Numbered from the stretch's first letter, positions 16,849-31,108 are shown. The stretch: 64,000 nt of DNA from Moritella sp. Urea-trap-13 (GCF_002836355.1 NZ_PJCA01000033.1:25139-89138); one strand, 5' to 3'. The notes: generated by a model from the sequence alone, not told the origin. A program made the numbers and translations.

Positions 16849-17809
16849 TATGACAGCGTCACGACAACAGTTAATTCGGTTACTTGCTGATGGTGAATTC
16901 CATTCAGGTGAAGCCTTGGGTGAAACCTTAGGTGTCAGCCGCATGGCTGTTAGCAAGCAGGTCAAGGTATTAGAAACCATAGGCTTGGATGTATTTAAGG
17001 TCACCGGTAAAGGTTATAAACTTTCTGCGCCTTTGCAGTTAATTGATGCCCAACTGATTGCTGCAGGTAGTTGTGTCACGGTTGAAAGTCATCAAGTACT
17101 CGGATCGACCAATCAACATTTATTGGATAAAGCCGCGTTATTACATAAAGGCCACAGCTGCTTTGCGGAATATCAGACTGCTGGACGCGGACGCCGGGGT
17201 AAAAAATGGGTATCGCCTTATGGCTCTCATCTGTATACCAGTACTTACTGGAACCTTGACGCCGGTATTCAGGCCGCATCAGGTTTAAGCTTGGTGATCG
17301 GTATTGCCGTAGAACGTACGCTCACCGATTTAGGCATTGCCAATACCCAGTTGAAATGGCCGAATGATGTCTATGTTGATGGTAAAAAAATTGCCGGGGT
17401 ACTGGTTGAAATTATCGCCACGGCTGGTGGTGAATGTCATTTAGTCATAGGTTTGGGACTTAACGTCAATATGCCATTGCAAGCAGGGTTAGAAATAGAT
17501 CAAGCTTGGACTGATATCAGTCAACAACTGCAACAGCCGATAGATCGTAATCAGCTGGCAACGCGCTATTTATCCCATCTAGTTAAAATATTAACTGACT
17601 TTGAACAATTTGGTTTTTCTCATTTTGTCGAAGAGTGGAATCGTTGTGATGCATTTAAAGATTGCCCGGTGATTTTAACCTTGGGTGAGAAACAAAAACA
17701 CGGTATAGCCAAAGGCATTGATCATACTGGCGCGTTATTATTAGAAATTGACGGTATTATCTGTCCACATGTCGGTGGTGAGGTATCATTGCGACGCGCT
17801 GAAGTCTAA
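16841..17809 (+). CDS. birA: BirA, biotin-protein ligase and biotin operon repressor
   Basis: BirA attaches biotin to acetyl-CoA carboxylase and represses the bio operon when loaded with biotinyl-AMP. The protein has 322 residues (E. coli 321). An N-terminal winged helix (FHSGEALGETLGVSRMAVSKQ) precedes the ligase domain with the biotinyl-AMP loop AGRGRRGKKW and KWPNDVYVDGKKIAGVLVE. A GTG at 16841 sits six bases after a perfect GGAGG and inside the murB stop, so I choose it over the ATG at 16850. The overlap suggests translational coupling. Confidence 0.94.
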   Translation: MVNMTASRQQLIRLLADGEFHSGEALGETLGVSRMAVSKQVKVLETIGLDVFKVTGKGYKLSAPLQLIDAQLIAAGSCVTVESHQVLGSTNQHLLDKAALLHKGHSCFAEYQTAGRGRRGKKWVSPYGSHLYTSTYWNLDAGIQAASGLSLVIGIAVERTLTDLGIANTQLKWPNDVYVDGKKIAGVLVEIIATAGGECHLVIGLGLNVNMPLQAGLEIDQAWTDISQQLQQPIDRNQLATRYLSHLVKILTDFEQFGFSHFVEEWNRCDAFKDCPVILTLGEKQKHGIAKGIDHTGALLLEIDGIICPHVGGEVSLRRAEV

Positions 17810-17909
17810 TCGGCAGTTGATGTTATGCTGTCTTTTGACTCGAAGCTTAGTCGAAGTGGCTAATAATTCATCAGCTGAATTAAAAAAAACTAGTTTTTAG
17901 CGATTAAGG

Positions 17910-17938
17910 TTGCAAGAGGTAGGGGCTTACTCTAATAT
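17910..17938 (+). promoter_or_regulatory. Sigma-70 promoter of the tRNA cluster
   Basis: TTGCAA (17910-17915) and TAATAT (17933-17938) are 17 bases apart and end 21 bases before the first tRNA. Confidence 0.6.
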
Positions 17939-17959
17939 CCTTCCTCGTTAAGTGACGCC

Positions 17960-18035
<76 letters not shown>

Positions 18036-18063
18036 TTTAACTAGTTACTGAAGTACAATATGT

Positions 18064-18148
18064 GGAGGGGTTCCCGAGTGGCCAAAGGGATCAGACTGTA
18101 AATCTGACGGCTCAGCCTTCGAAGGTTCGAATCCTTCTCCCTCCACCA
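18064..18148 (+). tRNA. tRNA-Tyr (GTA)
   Basis: An 85-base class II tRNA with a long variable arm, anticodon GTA, acceptor GGAGGG/CCCTCC and an encoded CCA end. Second in the cluster. Confidence 0.97.
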
Positions 18149-18167
18149 CTTTGTATTCAGGACGCAT

Positions 18168-18242
18168 GCGGGCGTCGTATAATGGCTATTACTCCAGCCT
18201 TCCAAGCTGATAATGCGGGTTCGATTCCCGCCGCCCGCTCCA
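18168..18242 (+). tRNA. tRNA-Gly (TCC)
   Basis: A 75-base tRNA with anticodon TCC, acceptor GCGGGCG/CGCCCGC, discriminator T and an encoded CCA end. Third in the cluster. Confidence 0.97.
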
Positions 18243-18247
18243 AATTC

Positions 18248-18323
<76 letters not shown>

Positions 18324-18373
18324 TTTTTTAGGTAAAGTATTTCTTCTTCTCTGTATTCTTCATATCAAATAAT

Positions 18374-18406
18374 TACACCTTAAAAATAACTACACCTTAA
18401 AAATAA
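18374..18406 (+). repeat. Tandem 17-bp repeat in the spacer where tufB is missing
   Basis: TACACCTTAAAAATAA occurs at 18374-18389 and again at 18391-18406. The surrounding 200 bases are very AT-rich and show no remnant of an elongation factor gene. Confidence 0.7.
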
Positions 18407-18480
18407 TCAAAAATAATTTAATCATAATCTATTTAAGCTATTTGTAATTCAAATATTATTCATAATTATTTACGAATAAC

Positions 18481-18508
18481 TTGCATGAAAAATGAAAGCC
18501 CCTATAAT
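18481..18508 (+). promoter_or_regulatory. Sigma-70 promoter of tRNA-Trp-secE-nusG
   Basis: TTGCAT (18481-18486) and TATAAT (18503-18508) have a 16-base spacer. Transcription would start about ten bases before the tRNA-Trp-like sequence and run into secE. Confidence 0.65.
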
Positions 18509-18524
18509 TAGGTGCTCCGTTTGT

Positions 18525-18597
18525 AGGGGTAGTTCCAATTGGTAGAAAGGCGGTCTCCAAACTGATGTTTGTGAGTTCGATTATCTCCCTCCTGCCA
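18525..18597 (+). tRNA. tRNA-Trp (CCA), degenerate, probably a pseudogene
   Basis: The 73-base sequence keeps the tRNA-Trp landmarks: AGGGG start, GTTCCAATTGGTAGAA, the CTCCAAA anticodon loop, GTTCGA and an encoded CCA end. Against normal 76-77-base bacterial tRNA-Trp it has lost two bases in the acceptor/D junction and one A after the anticodon loop, plus a base near the 3' acceptor strand. All four stems are mispaired: the last two acceptor pairs fail, the D stem ends in A, the anticodon stem opposes GCGGT to CTGAT, and the T stem opposes GTGAG to ATCTC. It probably cannot fold as a working tRNA. Vibrio and Shewanella have an intact tRNA-Trp at this place before secE. Confidence 0.7.
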
Positions 18598-18652
18598 CTG
18601 TCATCACCGTGTAACAGCGGATTTTTTTGTCTTTAAGGTACAGGTTAGTAGT

Positions 18653-19030
18653 ATGACTTCAAATACTGAAAACCAAGGAAAAGCACTAGAAACTGTAAAA
18701 TGGGTACTAGTTGCTATAATTCTAATTGGCACAGTTATTGGTAACAATATTTTTAGTGAAGAATCAGTGTTAATCCGCGCAGTTGCTGTAATTATTGCCG
18801 CTGTTATTGCTGGTGGCATTGCATTACAGACAAGTAAAGGGCGCAATGCGCTTGAGTTTGCATCTGAATCAAGAACAGAAGTACGTAAAGTAGTTTGGCC
18901 TACACGCCAAGAGGCAATCCAAACTACACTTATCGTATTAGTTGTTACCGCTATTATGGCGTTAGTGCTATGGGGATTAGATGGTATTCTAGTTCGTGTA
19001 GTTGCATTTATCACAGATGTAAAGGTATAA
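18653..19030 (+). CDS. secE: SecE, preprotein translocase subunit
   Basis: SecE clamps SecY in the SecYEG translocon. The 125-residue protein has three membrane segments (about 14-32, 39-60 and 93-115), as in E. coli (127), and the conserved amphipathic element [20 protein letters not shown] just before the last one. It ends four bases before nusG, the universal secE-nusG pair. Confidence 0.95.
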   Translation: MTSNTENQGKALETVKWVLVAIILIGTVIGNNIFSEESVLIRAVAVIIAAVIAGGIALQTSKGRNALEFASESRTEVRKVVWPTRQEAIQTTLIVLVVTAIMALVLWGLDGILVRVVAFITDVKV

Positions 19031-19034
19031 GTTC

Positions 19035-19577
19035 ATGTCTGAACAGAAAATGAGATGGTACGTAGTTCAAGCCTTTTCCGGTTTTGAAGGTCGTGTTCAA
19101 AAAACATTAACAGAACACATTCGAATTCACAACATGGAAGAATACTTCGGTGAAGTACTTGTTCCAACGGAAGAAGTTGTTGAAATGCGTGCTGGTCAAC
19201 GCCGCAAGAGTGAACGTAAGTTCTTCCCTGGCTACGTTTTAGTTCAAATGGTAATGAACGATGAATCATGGCATTTGGTAAGCAGTTTACCACGTGTGCT
19301 TGGTTTCATTGGCGGTACTAAAGAACGTCCAGCTCCAATTACGACTAAAGAAGCTGATCGTATTCTTAACCGTCTTCAAGATGCAATTGATAAGCCGCGT
19401 CCTAAGACGTTATTTGAAGTGGGTGAAGTGGTTCGTGTATCTGACGGTCCATTCGCAGACTTTAACGGTGTTGTTGAAGAAGTTGACTACGAAAAGAGTC
19501 GCTTAAAAGTTTCTGTATTGATCTTCGGTCGTTCTACTCCGGTTGAATTAGATTTCGGTCAAGTAGAAAAAGGCTAA
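19035..19577 (+). CDS. nusG: NusG, transcription elongation and termination factor
   Basis: NusG binds RNA polymerase, suppresses pausing, links polymerase to Rho or to ribosomal protein S10. The 180-residue protein (E. coli 181) has the NGN domain ([25 protein letters not shown]) and a C-terminal KOW domain ([40 protein letters not shown]). A terminator lies 85 bases downstream. Confidence 0.97.
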   Translation: MSEQKMRWYVVQAFSGFEGRVQKTLTEHIRIHNMEEYFGEVLVPTEEVVEMRAGQRRKSERKFFPGYVLVQMVMNDESWHLVSSLPRVLGFIGGTKERPAPITTKEADRILNRLQDAIDKPRPKTLFEVGEVVRVSDGPFADFNGVVEEVDYEKSRLKVSVLIFGRSTPVELDFGQVEKG

Positions 19578-19657
19578 TACCAATAACCATTTAGGTTAAA
19601 GGTAAGGTCGAATACAATCATATTTGCGTTTTATTGAATGAATTTTCAACAAAATGC

Positions 19658-19686
19658 TTGGCAAGGGCAGCAATTATATCTATAAT
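19658..19686 (+). promoter_or_regulatory. Promoter of rplKA, embedded in the nusG terminator
   Basis: TTGGCA (19658-19663), a 17-base spacer and a perfect TATAAT (19681-19686) form one of the best promoters in the window. The -35 touches the left arm of the terminator hairpin and the -10 lies in its loop. Confidence 0.7.
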
Positions 19687-19703
19687 TCGCTGCCCTTGTT
19701 TTT
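19662..19703 (+). terminator. Rho-independent terminator between nusG and rplK
   Basis: CAAGGGCAGC (19662-19671) pairs with GCTGCCCTTG (19689-19698) around a 17-base AT-rich loop, followed by five T. Confidence 0.85.
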
Positions 19704-19762
19704 CGGGAAGCTAGTATCTATGTTGGATACAGCGTTCGCACCCATATTTAAGGTAAATTAAA

Positions 19763-20191
19763 ATGGCTAAAAAAGTTACTGCATATATTAAGCTGCAAGT
19801 TTCAGCTGGTATGGCGAATCCTAGTCCACCAGTTGGTCCTGCACTAGGTCAACACGGTGTTAACATCATGGAATTCTGTAAAGCGTTTAACGCAAAAACA
19901 GATTCTGTTGAAAAGGGTTCTCCGACTCCTGTTGTTATCACAGTTTATTCTGATCGTTCATTTACGTTCGAAACAAAGACTTCACCAGCATCTTTCTTAC
20001 TTAAGAAAGCAGCAGGCATCAAGTCTGGTTCTGGTCGTCCTAACACTGATAAAGTGGGTACTGTTACTCGCGCTCAGCTGGAAGAGATCTCTAACACTAA
20101 ACAACCAGACCTTACGGGCGCTGATCTAGAAGCAATGGTTCGCACTATTGCTGGTACAGCTCGCTCGATGGGCTTGAACGTAGAAGGATAA
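19763..20191 (+). CDS. rplK: Ribosomal protein L11
   Basis: L11 forms the base of the L10-L12 stalk with 23S rRNA and binds elongation factors and RelA. All 142 residues match the family: [33 protein letters not shown], the Pro-rich hinge, and [10 protein letters not shown] at the end. It is six bases from rplA, with which it forms the L1-autoregulated rplKA operon in E. coli. Confidence 0.98.
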   Translation: MAKKVTAYIKLQVSAGMANPSPPVGPALGQHGVNIMEFCKAFNAKTDSVEKGSPTPVVITVYSDRSFTFETKTSPASFLLKKAAGIKSGSGRPNTDKVGTVTRAQLEEISNTKQPDLTGADLEAMVRTIAGTARSMGLNVEG

Positions 20192-20197
20192 TTCGGA

Positions 20198-20896
20198 ATG
20201 GCTAAACTTTCTAAACGTATGCGTACGATCCGCGAAAAAGTGGAATCTACAAAAGCTTACGAAATAAACGAAGCAGTTGAACTTCTTAAAGAATTAGCAT
20301 CAGCTAAATTCAAAGAAAGCATCGATGTTTCTGTAAACCTAGGTATTGATTCACGTAAATCTGACCAAAACGTTCGTGGCGCTACTGTGCTACCACACGG
20401 TACTGGTCGTGAAGTACGTGTTGCAGTATTTACACAAGGTGCTAACGCTGAAGCTGCTAAAGCTGCTGGCGCTGACATCGTAGGTATGGACGATCTAGCT
20501 GCACAAGTTAAAGCCGGTGAGCTTAACTTTGATGTTGTTATCGCATCTCCAGACGCTATGCGTGTTGTTGGTCAACTAGGTCAAATCCTAGGTCCACGCG
20601 GTTTAATGCCAAACCCTAAAGTTGGTACTGTAACTCCTGACGTTGCGACTGCAGTTAAAAATGCTAAGTCTGGTCAAGTTCGTTACCGTAACGACAAAGC
20701 TGGCATCATCCACACTACTATCGGTAAAGTGGATTTTGAAGCTGTACAAATCAAGGAAAACCTTGAGTCTCTATTGAAAGCTCTTAACAAAGGCAAACCA
20801 GCCTCTGCTAAAGGTCAATTCATCAAGAAGATCAGCCTATCTACTACGATGGGTGCAGGTCTTTCTGTTGATATTGCAACGCTAGAGACTAAATAA
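20198..20896 (+). CDS. rplA: Ribosomal protein L1
   Basis: L1 forms the mobile stalk near the E site and in E. coli represses translation of rplKA. The 232-residue protein carries the family blocks [35 protein letters not shown] and the C-terminal LSTTMGAG. I did not identify the L1-binding site in the rplK leader. Confidence 0.98.
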   Translation: MAKLSKRMRTIREKVESTKAYEINEAVELLKELASAKFKESIDVSVNLGIDSRKSDQNVRGATVLPHGTGREVRVAVFTQGANAEAAKAAGADIVGMDDLAAQVKAGELNFDVVIASPDAMRVVGQLGQILGPRGLMPNPKVGTVTPDVATAVKNAKSGQVRYRNDKAGIIHTTIGKVDFEAVQIKENLESLLKALNKGKPASAKGQFIKKISLSTTMGAGLSVDIATLETK

Positions 20897-20995
20897 TTTA
20901 CAGGAAGTAATTTATCTAGTATAATTTGCTTCCTTAAAATTAGTAGACTGGTTAAGACTAATTTATTAGTACTAACGGGTTTGCAAAAATGTGGG

Positions 20996-21022
20996 TTGAA
21001 GTAACAATGTTGAGTTTATACT
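20996..21022 (+). promoter_or_regulatory. Candidate promoter of rplJL-rpoBC
   Basis: TTGAAG (20996-21001) and TATACT (21017-21022) are 15 bases apart, short but just ahead of the leader. E. coli has its major L10 promoter in the same gap. Confidence 0.4.
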
Positions 21023-21037
21023 TGATACTGCTTGCTT

Positions 21038-21200
21038 CCGTCCAAGACCGTAGGAGTTAGACTTACATTGTAAGTATAACTTAATAATGATCGGCTATTT
21101 TAGTTAATACTTGATCTTTCCTACGTAGATGGTGCAGGGCCCCTGAAGAATTTATTTCTTCTGGAATCCAAGCCGTAATGGTTCGTCTAGTATTTAAGTT
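21038..21200 (+). ncRNA. L10 leader (autoregulatory 5' UTR of rplJL)
   Basis: The leader has the E. coli landmarks GTCCAAGACCG and, about 70 bases later, CCTACGTAGATGGTGCAGGG. CGTAGG at 21049-21054 can pair with CCTACG at 21120-21125, and a second hairpin lies near 21140-21165. The L10-(L12)4 complex binds this region and limits translation of rplJL. Confidence 0.75.
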
Positions 21201-21268
21201 TAACTTTAGGTATTAGTCGGAAATTTTTAATACCGATTTCATATCGGTTTTATCCAGGAGTATAGACC

Positions 21269-21772
21269 ATGGCATTAGGTCTCGACGACAAAAAAGCAAT
21301 TGTTGCTGAAGTCAACGAAGCTGCCAAGGCTGCGCTTTCTGCAGTAGTTGCTGATTCACGTGGCGTTACTGTAGGTGCAATGACTGGTCTTCGCAAGCTA
21401 GCTCGTGAGAATAACGTATACATTCGTGTAGTACGTAATACTCTTATGAAGCGTGCTGTTGAAGGTACTGATTTTCAGTGCCTGAACGAAGTATTTACCG
21501 GTCCAACTCTGATCGCATTCTCTAATGAGCACCCAGGTGCTGCAGCTCGTCTATTAAAAGACTTCGCTGCACAAGAAGAATCTTTCACAGTTAAAGCGTT
21601 AGCATTTGAAGGCGAATTTATCGGTGCGGAAAACATTGATAAACTAGCAACACTACCAACATACGACGAAGCAATTGCTCAGTTAATGATGACTATGAAA
21701 GAAGCATCAGCTGGCAAACTTGTACGTACATTGGCTGCTTTACGCGATCAAAAAGAGCAAGAAGCTGCTTAA
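21269..21772 (+). CDS. rplJ: Ribosomal protein L10
   Basis: L10 anchors the L12 dimers to the ribosome and with them represses its own mRNA through the leader at 21038-21200. The 167-residue protein (E. coli 165) begins [20 protein letters not shown], has the RNA-binding [15 protein letters not shown] and RNTLMKRA, and ends in the L12-binding helix. CAGGAG precedes the start. Confidence 0.98.
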   Translation: MALGLDDKKAIVAEVNEAAKAALSAVVADSRGVTVGAMTGLRKLARENNVYIRVVRNTLMKRAVEGTDFQCLNEVFTGPTLIAFSNEHPGAAARLLKDFAAQEESFTVKALAFEGEFIGAENIDKLATLPTYDEAIAQLMMTMKEASAGKLVRTLAALRDQKEQEAA

Positions 21773-21819
21773 TTTAGCCGCTTTGTCTAAAATAAATTTT
21801 ACAATACTAGGAATGACAC

Positions 21820-22185
21820 ATGTCTATTACTAAAGACCAAATCATCGACGCAATTGCTGAACTTTCTGTTATGGAAGTTGTTGAATTAATCGAAGCAATG
21901 GAAGAAAAATTCGGCGTATCAGCTGCTGCTGCAGTTGTTGCTGGCGGCGCTACTGCTGCTGCAGAAGAAGAGCAAACAGAATTCGACGTAATTCTTACTT
22001 CTTTTGGCGAAAACAAAGTTAAAGCTATTAAAGCTGTTCGTGCTGCTACAGGTCTTGGCCTTAAAGAAGCAAAAGGTGTTGTTGAATCTGCACCTGCAGC
22101 TATCAAAGAAGGCGTTGATAAAGCTGAAGCAGAAGCACTTAAAGCTACTCTTGAAGAAGCTGGCTGTACTGTTGAGCTTAAATAA
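21820..22185 (+). CDS. rplL: Ribosomal protein L7/L12
   Basis: L12 is the multicopy stalk protein that recruits translational GTPases. The 121-residue protein has an N-terminal dimerisation helix ([20 protein letters not shown]), an Ala-rich hinge (about 38-54) and the globular domain [20 protein letters not shown] and [12 protein letters not shown]. It is 47 bases after rplJ. Confidence 0.98.
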   Translation: MSITKDQIIDAIAELSVMEVVELIEAMEEKFGVSAAAAVVAGGATAAAEEEQTEFDVILTSFGENKVKAIKAVRAATGLGLKEAKGVVESAPAAIKEGVDKAEAEALKATLEEAGCTVELK

Positions 22186-22222
22186 TCTATTCTTGAATAG
22201 ATTATTGCCTTCATAAGGCATT

Positions 22223-22253
22223 GGCTGGTGATTTTTTAATCGCCGGCCTTTTT
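22223..22253 (+). terminator. Attenuator between rplL and rpoB
   Basis: GGCTGGTGATT pairs with AATCGCCGGCC (two G-T pairs) around TTTT and runs into TTTTT. E. coli has a partial terminator in the same gap that lowers rpoBC expression relative to rplJL; the same role is inferred. Confidence 0.7.
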
Positions 22254-22418
22254 GCGCTATAGGATGTTTGGATATTTCACATCATTTCAACCAAAATTCT
22301 GCGCACTGTTTAGCTCAATTCATTTGGTCGAGACAGTATAAAAAACATATAATGATGTTGTTAGAGCTGTCCTTTTTCAGGGCAGAGTGGGTCACTTATC
22401 AGCGAGCTGAGGAACCAA

Positions 22419-25400
22419 ATGGTTTACTCTAATACCGAAAAAAAACGTATCCGTAAAGACTTTGGTAAAAGTGCACCAGTTGTGGCTAAACCGCAAATGT
22501 TGGCTATCCAAACTAGCTCTTTTAAAAAGTTTTTAGAAATGGATCACACAGGTGAATACGGCCTGGAAGCAGCATTCCGTAGCGTGTTCCCTATTAAAAG
22601 TTACTCTGGAACTTCAGAACTTCAATATGTATCGTACCGTTTAGGTGAACCTGTTTTTGATGTTAAAGAATGTCAAATCCGTGGTGTTACTTATTCTGCA
22701 CCGCTACGTGTTAAATTACGTCTTGTATTATACGATCGTGATGCACCAGCAGGTACTATTAAAGATATCAAAGAACAAGAAGTCTATATGGGTGAAATCC
22801 CATTAATGACTGAAACTGGTACTTTTGTTATCAATGGTACTGAACGTGTTATCGTATCTCAGTTACACCGTAGTCCTGGTGTATTCTTCGATCACGACAA
22901 AGGTAAAACTCATTCATCAGGTAAAGTATTATATAACGCACGCGTTATTCCTTACCGTGGTTCATGGTTAGACTTTGAATTCGATCCGAAAGATAGCTTA
23001 TTCGTTCGTATTGACCGTCGTCGTAAATTACCATCATCAATTATTCTTCGTGCACTTGAGTTCACGACGGAAGAAATCTTAGCAATCTTCTTTGATACAA
23101 CACGTTTCGAAGTTAAAGATGGCAAGTTATTGATGGAACTAATGCCAGACCGTCTACGTGGCGAAACTGCTGTATTTGACATCATCGTTAATGGCGAAGT
23201 ATATGTTGAAAGTGGTCGTCGTATTACTGCTCGTCATATCAAGAAATTTGAAAAAGACAGCATTAATGAGATCGAAGTACCGTTAGAGTATATCGCTGGT
23301 AAAGTAGCTTCTAAAGATTACATCAATGAAGACACAGGCGAAGTGATTGTTGCAGCGAATGCTGAACTAACACTAGAGTCTGTTGCTGAATTGTCTCAAG
23401 CTGGTATCAAGGTAATTGATGTTCTTTATACGAACGACCTTGATGTAGGTAGTTACATGTCTGACACATTGCGTGTTGACTCAACTACTAACAAACTTGA
23501 AGCGTTAGTTGAAATCTACCGTATGATGCGTCCTGGTGAACCACCAACGCGTGAAGCGGCAGAAGGCCTATTCCAAAATCTATTCTTCGCTGAAGAACGT
23601 TATGACCTATCTAGTGTAGGCCGTATGAAGTTCAACCGCCGTATTGGCCGTGAAGAAGATACTGGTGCAGGCATACTGGACAAATCAGATATTGTTGAAG
23701 TGATGAAAACTTTGATTAATATCCGTAACGGTAAAGGCGAGGTTGATGATATCGATCACCTTGGTAACCGTCGTATTCGTTCAGTTGGCGAAATGGCAGA
23801 AAACCAATTCCGTGTTGGTTTAGTTCGTGTAGAACGTGCTGTTCGTGAACGTCTAAGTCTTGGTGATCTTGATGCAGTAATGCCACAAGATTTAATCAAT
23901 GCTAAGCCGATTTCAGCTGCGATTAAAGAGTTCTTTGGTTCATCACAACTGTCTCAGTTTATGGATCAAAATAACCCATTGTCAGAAGTGACGCACAAAC
24001 GTCGTATTTCTGCATTAGGGCCTGGTGGTCTAACACGTGAACGTGCTGGTTTTGAGGTACGTGACGTACATCCAACTCATTACGGTCGTTTATGTCCGAT
24101 TGAGACTCCAGAGGGACCAAACATTGGTCTAATTAACTCACTAGCTGTATTTGCCCGTACTAACGATTATGGTTTCTTAGAAACTCCATTCCGTAAAGTA
24201 ATCAACGGCCAAGTAACTAATGACGTTCAATACCTTTCTGCTATCGAAGAAGGTCTGTATGCAGTAGCACAGGCTAACGCGACAGTAGATACTAACGGTA
24301 TCTTACAAGATGAATTTATCCCATGTCGTCACAAAGGTGAAACTACCTTTATGTCTGCGGATAACATTCAGTTTATGGACGTATCACCACAGCAGATTAT
24401 TTCTGTGGCAGCATCGCTAATTCCGTTCCTAGAACACGATGATGCTAACCGTGCATTGATGGGTGCGAATATGCAACGTCAAGCAGTACCAACGCTAAAT
24501 GCTGATAAGCCATTAGTAGGTACTGGTATTGAACGCGCGGTAGCAATCGATTCTGGTGTAACTGTTGTTGCGCTACGTGGCGGTTCAATCGACTATGCTG
24601 ATGCAAGTCGTATCATCGTTAAAGTTAACGAAGATGAACTAGTACCAGGTGAAGCGGGTATTGATATCTACACGCTAACTAAGTACACACGTTCGAATCA
24701 AAACACATGTATTAACCAACGCCCAACAGTATTAACTGGTGAAGCAGTGGTTAAAGGCGACGTGCTTGCTGACGGTCCTTCAACGGATCTTGGTGAATTA
24801 GCACTTGGCCAGAACATGCGTATTGCATTCATGCCTTGGAATGGTTACAACTTCGAGGATTCAATCCTTGTATCAGAACGCGTTGTAAAAGAAGATCGTC
24901 TAACGACTATCCACATTCAAGAATTGTCATCGATTGCGCGTGATACTAAACTTGGTAGTGAAGAGATTACAGCTGACATCCCTAACGTGGGTGAAAGTGC
25001 ATTATCTAAACTAGATGAGTCTGGTATCGTTTACGTTGGTGCTGAAGTTAAACCGGGTGATATCCTGGTAGGTAAAGTAACCCCTAAAGGTGAAACACAA
25101 TTAACGCCTGAAGAAAAGCTTCTACGAGCTATCTTCGGTGAAAAAGCATCTGATGTAAAAGACAGTTCATTACGTGTACCTAACTCTGTTTACGGTACTG
25201 TAATTGACGTGCAAGTATTTACCCGTGATGGCGTAGATAAAGACAAACGTGCACAAGACATCGAGCAGATGCAACTGCGTGAAGCGAAAAAAGACTTAAC
25301 TGAAGAATTATCTATCTTCGAAGAAAGCTTATTCGGTCGCGTTAAATCTCTATTACTAGCTGCTGGTAAAACGGAAGAGCAACTTAATGCTGTTTCTCGC

Positions 25401-26456
25401 TCGCAATGGTTAGAGATTGTTCTTGCTGATGAAGAACAACAGACTCAATTAGAAGGCCTAGCTAAGCAACATGATGAGCTACGTGCTGAATTTGATTCTA
25501 AGTTCGATATCAAACGCCGTAAAATTACCCAAGGTGATGACCTAGCACCAGGTGTACTTAAGATTGTTAAAGTATATCTAGCTGTTAAACGTCGTATCCA
25601 ACCGGGTGATAAAATGGCCGGTCGTCATGGTAACAAAGGTGTGATTTCAACAATCGTTCCTATTGAAGACATGCCGCACGATAAGTTTGGTGAGCCAGTT
25701 GATATCGTACTGAACCCGCTGGGTGTACCATCGCGTATGAACATCGGTCAGGTACTTGAAGTTCACTTGGGTCTTGCTGCTCGTGGAATCGGTAGTAAAA
25801 TCGATAACATGATCAAAGAACAACAAGATCTTGCTAAGATCCGTGAGTTTATGCAAAAAGCTTACGATATCGGCAACTCGCATCAAAAAGTAGATTTATC
25901 TACTTACTCTGATGATCAAGTTCGTGTGCTTGCACAAAACTTACGTAAAGGTCTGCCAATGGCAACACCTGCGTTTGATGGTGCTGCTGAAGCTGAAATC
26001 AAAGAAATGCTTAAATTAGCTGATTTACCAGAATCAGGTCAATTAGAGCTATTTGATGGTCGCACAGGTAACGTCTTTGAACGTCCAGTTACTGTTGGTT
26101 ACATGTACATGCTGAAACTGAATCACTTGGTTGATGACAAGATGCATGCACGTTCTACCGGTTCTTACAGCCTAGTTACTCAGCAGCCGCTGGGTGGTAA
26201 AGCTCAGTTCGGTGGACAGCGTTTCGGTGAGATGGAAGTATGGGCTCTGGAAGCATACGGTGCAGCATATACTCTACAAGAGATGCTAACTGTTAAGTCT
26301 GATGACGTGAACGGTCGTACTAAGATGTATAAAAACATCGTAGACGGCGATCATCGTATGGACCCAGGTATGCCTGAATCATTCAACGTATTGTTGAAAG
26401 AGATCCGCTCGTTGGGTATTAACATCGAACTAGATGAAAACAAAAACAAGAAATAA
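22419..26456 (+). CDS. rpoB: RNA polymerase beta subunit
   Basis: RpoB is one of the two catalytic subunits of RNA polymerase. The 1345-residue product is E. coli-like (1342) end to end. The rifampicin region is wild type in appearance ([22 protein letters not shown]), followed by [24 protein letters not shown] and, near the end, the [27 protein letters not shown] block. It starts 233 bases after rplL and is followed by rpoC. Confidence 0.98.
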   Translation: MVYSNTEKKRIRKDFGKSAPVVAKPQMLAIQTSSFKKFLEMDHTGEYGLEAAFRSVFPIKSYSGTSELQYVSYRLGEPVFDVKECQIRGVTYSAPLRVKLRLVLYDRDAPAGTIKDIKEQEVYMGEIPLMTETGTFVINGTERVIVSQLHRSPGVFFDHDKGKTHSSGKVLYNARVIPYRGSWLDFEFDPKDSLFVRIDRRRKLPSSIILRALEFTTEEILAIFFDTTRFEVKDGKLLMELMPDRLRGETAVFDIIVNGEVYVESGRRITARHIKKFEKDSINEIEVPLEYIAGKVASKDYINEDTGEVIVAANAELTLESVAELSQAGIKVIDVLYTNDLDVGSYMSDTLRVDSTTNKLEALVEIYRMMRPGEPPTREAAEGLFQNLFFAEERYDLSSVGRMKFNRRIGREEDTGAGILDKSDIVEVMKTLINIRNGKGEVDDIDHLGNRRIRSVGEMAENQFRVGLVRVERAVRERLSLGDLDAVMPQDLINAKPISAAIKEFFGSSQLSQFMDQNNPLSEVTHKRRISALGPGGLTRERAGFEVRDVHPTHYGRLCPIETPEGPNIGLINSLAVFARTNDYGFLETPFRKVINGQVTNDVQYLSAIEEGLYAVAQANATVDTNGILQDEFIPCRHKGETTFMSADNIQFMDVSPQQIISVAASLIPFLEHDDANRALMGANMQRQAVPTLNADKPLVGTGIERAVAIDSGVTVVALRGGSIDYADASRIIVKVNEDELVPGEAGIDIYTLTKYTRSNQNTCINQRPTVLTGEAVVKGDVLADGPSTDLGELALGQNMRIAFMPWNGYNFEDSILVSERVVKEDRLTTIHIQELSSIARDTKLGSEEITADIPNVGESALSKLDESGIVYVGAEVKPGDILVGKVTPKGETQLTPEEKLLRAIFGEKASDVKDSSLRVPNSVYGTVIDVQVFTRDGVDKDKRAQDIEQMQLREAKKDLTEELSIFEESLFGRVKSLLLAAGKTEEQLNAVSRSQWLEIVLADEEQQTQLEGLAKQHDELRAEFDSKFDIKRRKITQGDDLAPGVLKIVKVYLAVKRRIQPGDKMAGRHGNKGVISTIVPIEDMPHDKFGEPVDIVLNPLGVPSRMNIGQVLEVHLGLAARGIGSKIDNMIKEQQDLAKIREFMQKAYDIGNSHQKVDLSTYSDDQVRVLAQNLRKGLPMATPAFDGAAEAEIKEMLKLADLPESGQLELFDGRTGNVFERPVTVGYMYMLKLNHLVDDKMHARSTGSYSLVTQQPLGGKAQFGGQRFGEMEVWALEAYGAAYTLQEMLTVKSDDVNGRTKMYKNIVDGDHRMDPGMPESFNVLLKEIRSLGINIELDENKNKK

Positions 26457-26495
26457 CTCTAATTAGAGTTAATTCTGATTTTTGATTAGCATTGC

Positions 26496-26522
26496 GCCTC
26501 GACTCATTCTGTGAGTTGAGGC
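26496..26522 (+). other. Intercistronic hairpin between rpoB and rpoC
   Basis: GCCTCGACTCA pairs with TGAGTTGAGGC (one G-T pair) around a five-base loop, 30 bases before the rpoC start. It lacks a T tract, so processing or mRNA stability is more likely than termination. A short palindrome also sits at the rpoB stop. Confidence 0.6.
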
Positions 26523-26553
26523 TGCTTAGTTTTCACTCCCAGTGGAGAAAAAC

Positions 26554-30837
<4,284 letters not shown>

Positions 30838-30920
30838 TTGATTTGCTGAATGCAATTAAAGTTGTTTGCAAGTGATGACAGACCCACTGATTTACTTGCT
30901 TACTATTATTAAATAGTGAA

Positions 30921-30948
30921 GGCGCCCTTTATAGGGCGCCTTTTTTTT
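30921..30948 (+). terminator. Rho-independent terminator of rpoBC
   Basis: A GC-rich 8-bp stem, GGCGCCCT with AGGGCGCC, has a TTAT loop and is followed by eight T. Confidence 0.95.
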
Positions 30949-30950
30949 AC

Positions 30951-30980
30951 TTGTTTTTTAACGTCATAGCAGTCTATACT
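30951..30980 (+). promoter_or_regulatory. Promoter of the thi operon
   Basis: TTGTTT (30951-30956) and TATACT (30975-30980) are 18 bases apart and end five bases before the riboswitch. Confidence 0.5.
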
Positions 30981-30985
30981 CTGAC

Positions 30986-31075
30986 CTCTTGTCGGAGTGC
31001 TTTAGGGCTGAGACCATTTAAATATGGGATCCGTGGAACCTGATCAGGCTAATACCTGCGTAAGGAAACAAGAGT
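30986..31075 (+). promoter_or_regulatory. TPP riboswitch (THI element)
   Basis: CTCTTGTCGGAGTGC opens the P1/P2 region; the conserved GGGCTGAGA follows, then the pyrophosphate-sensing GGATCCGTGGAACCTGATC, then GCTAATACCTGCG and a closing AACAAGAG that pairs back to CTCTTGT. It binds thiamine pyrophosphate and should switch off thiC and the genes behind it. Confidence 0.95.
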
Positions 31076-31108
31076 GATTAATACAATAATGTGAGTGTAA
31101 AACTAGGT

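Larger units (their letters stand above)
20897..21268 (+). other. Intergenic region rplA-rplJ
   Basis: These 372 bases without a gene hold a weak promoter candidate and a structured leader RNA, annotated separately. Confidence 0.8.

Noticed and set aside
17884..17898. AAAAACTAGTTTTT palindrome after birA as a terminator
   Set aside because: Stem is all A-T outside CTAG, with no real loop and no following T tract.
18604..19014. Antisense frame of 136 codons over secE
   Set aside because: Shadow of secE; Thr/Ser-rich, no family resemblance.
21807..22214. Antisense frame of 135 codons over rplL
   Set aside because: The Ala/Ser-rich translation mirrors the skewed codon use of rplL; no homology or ribosome site.
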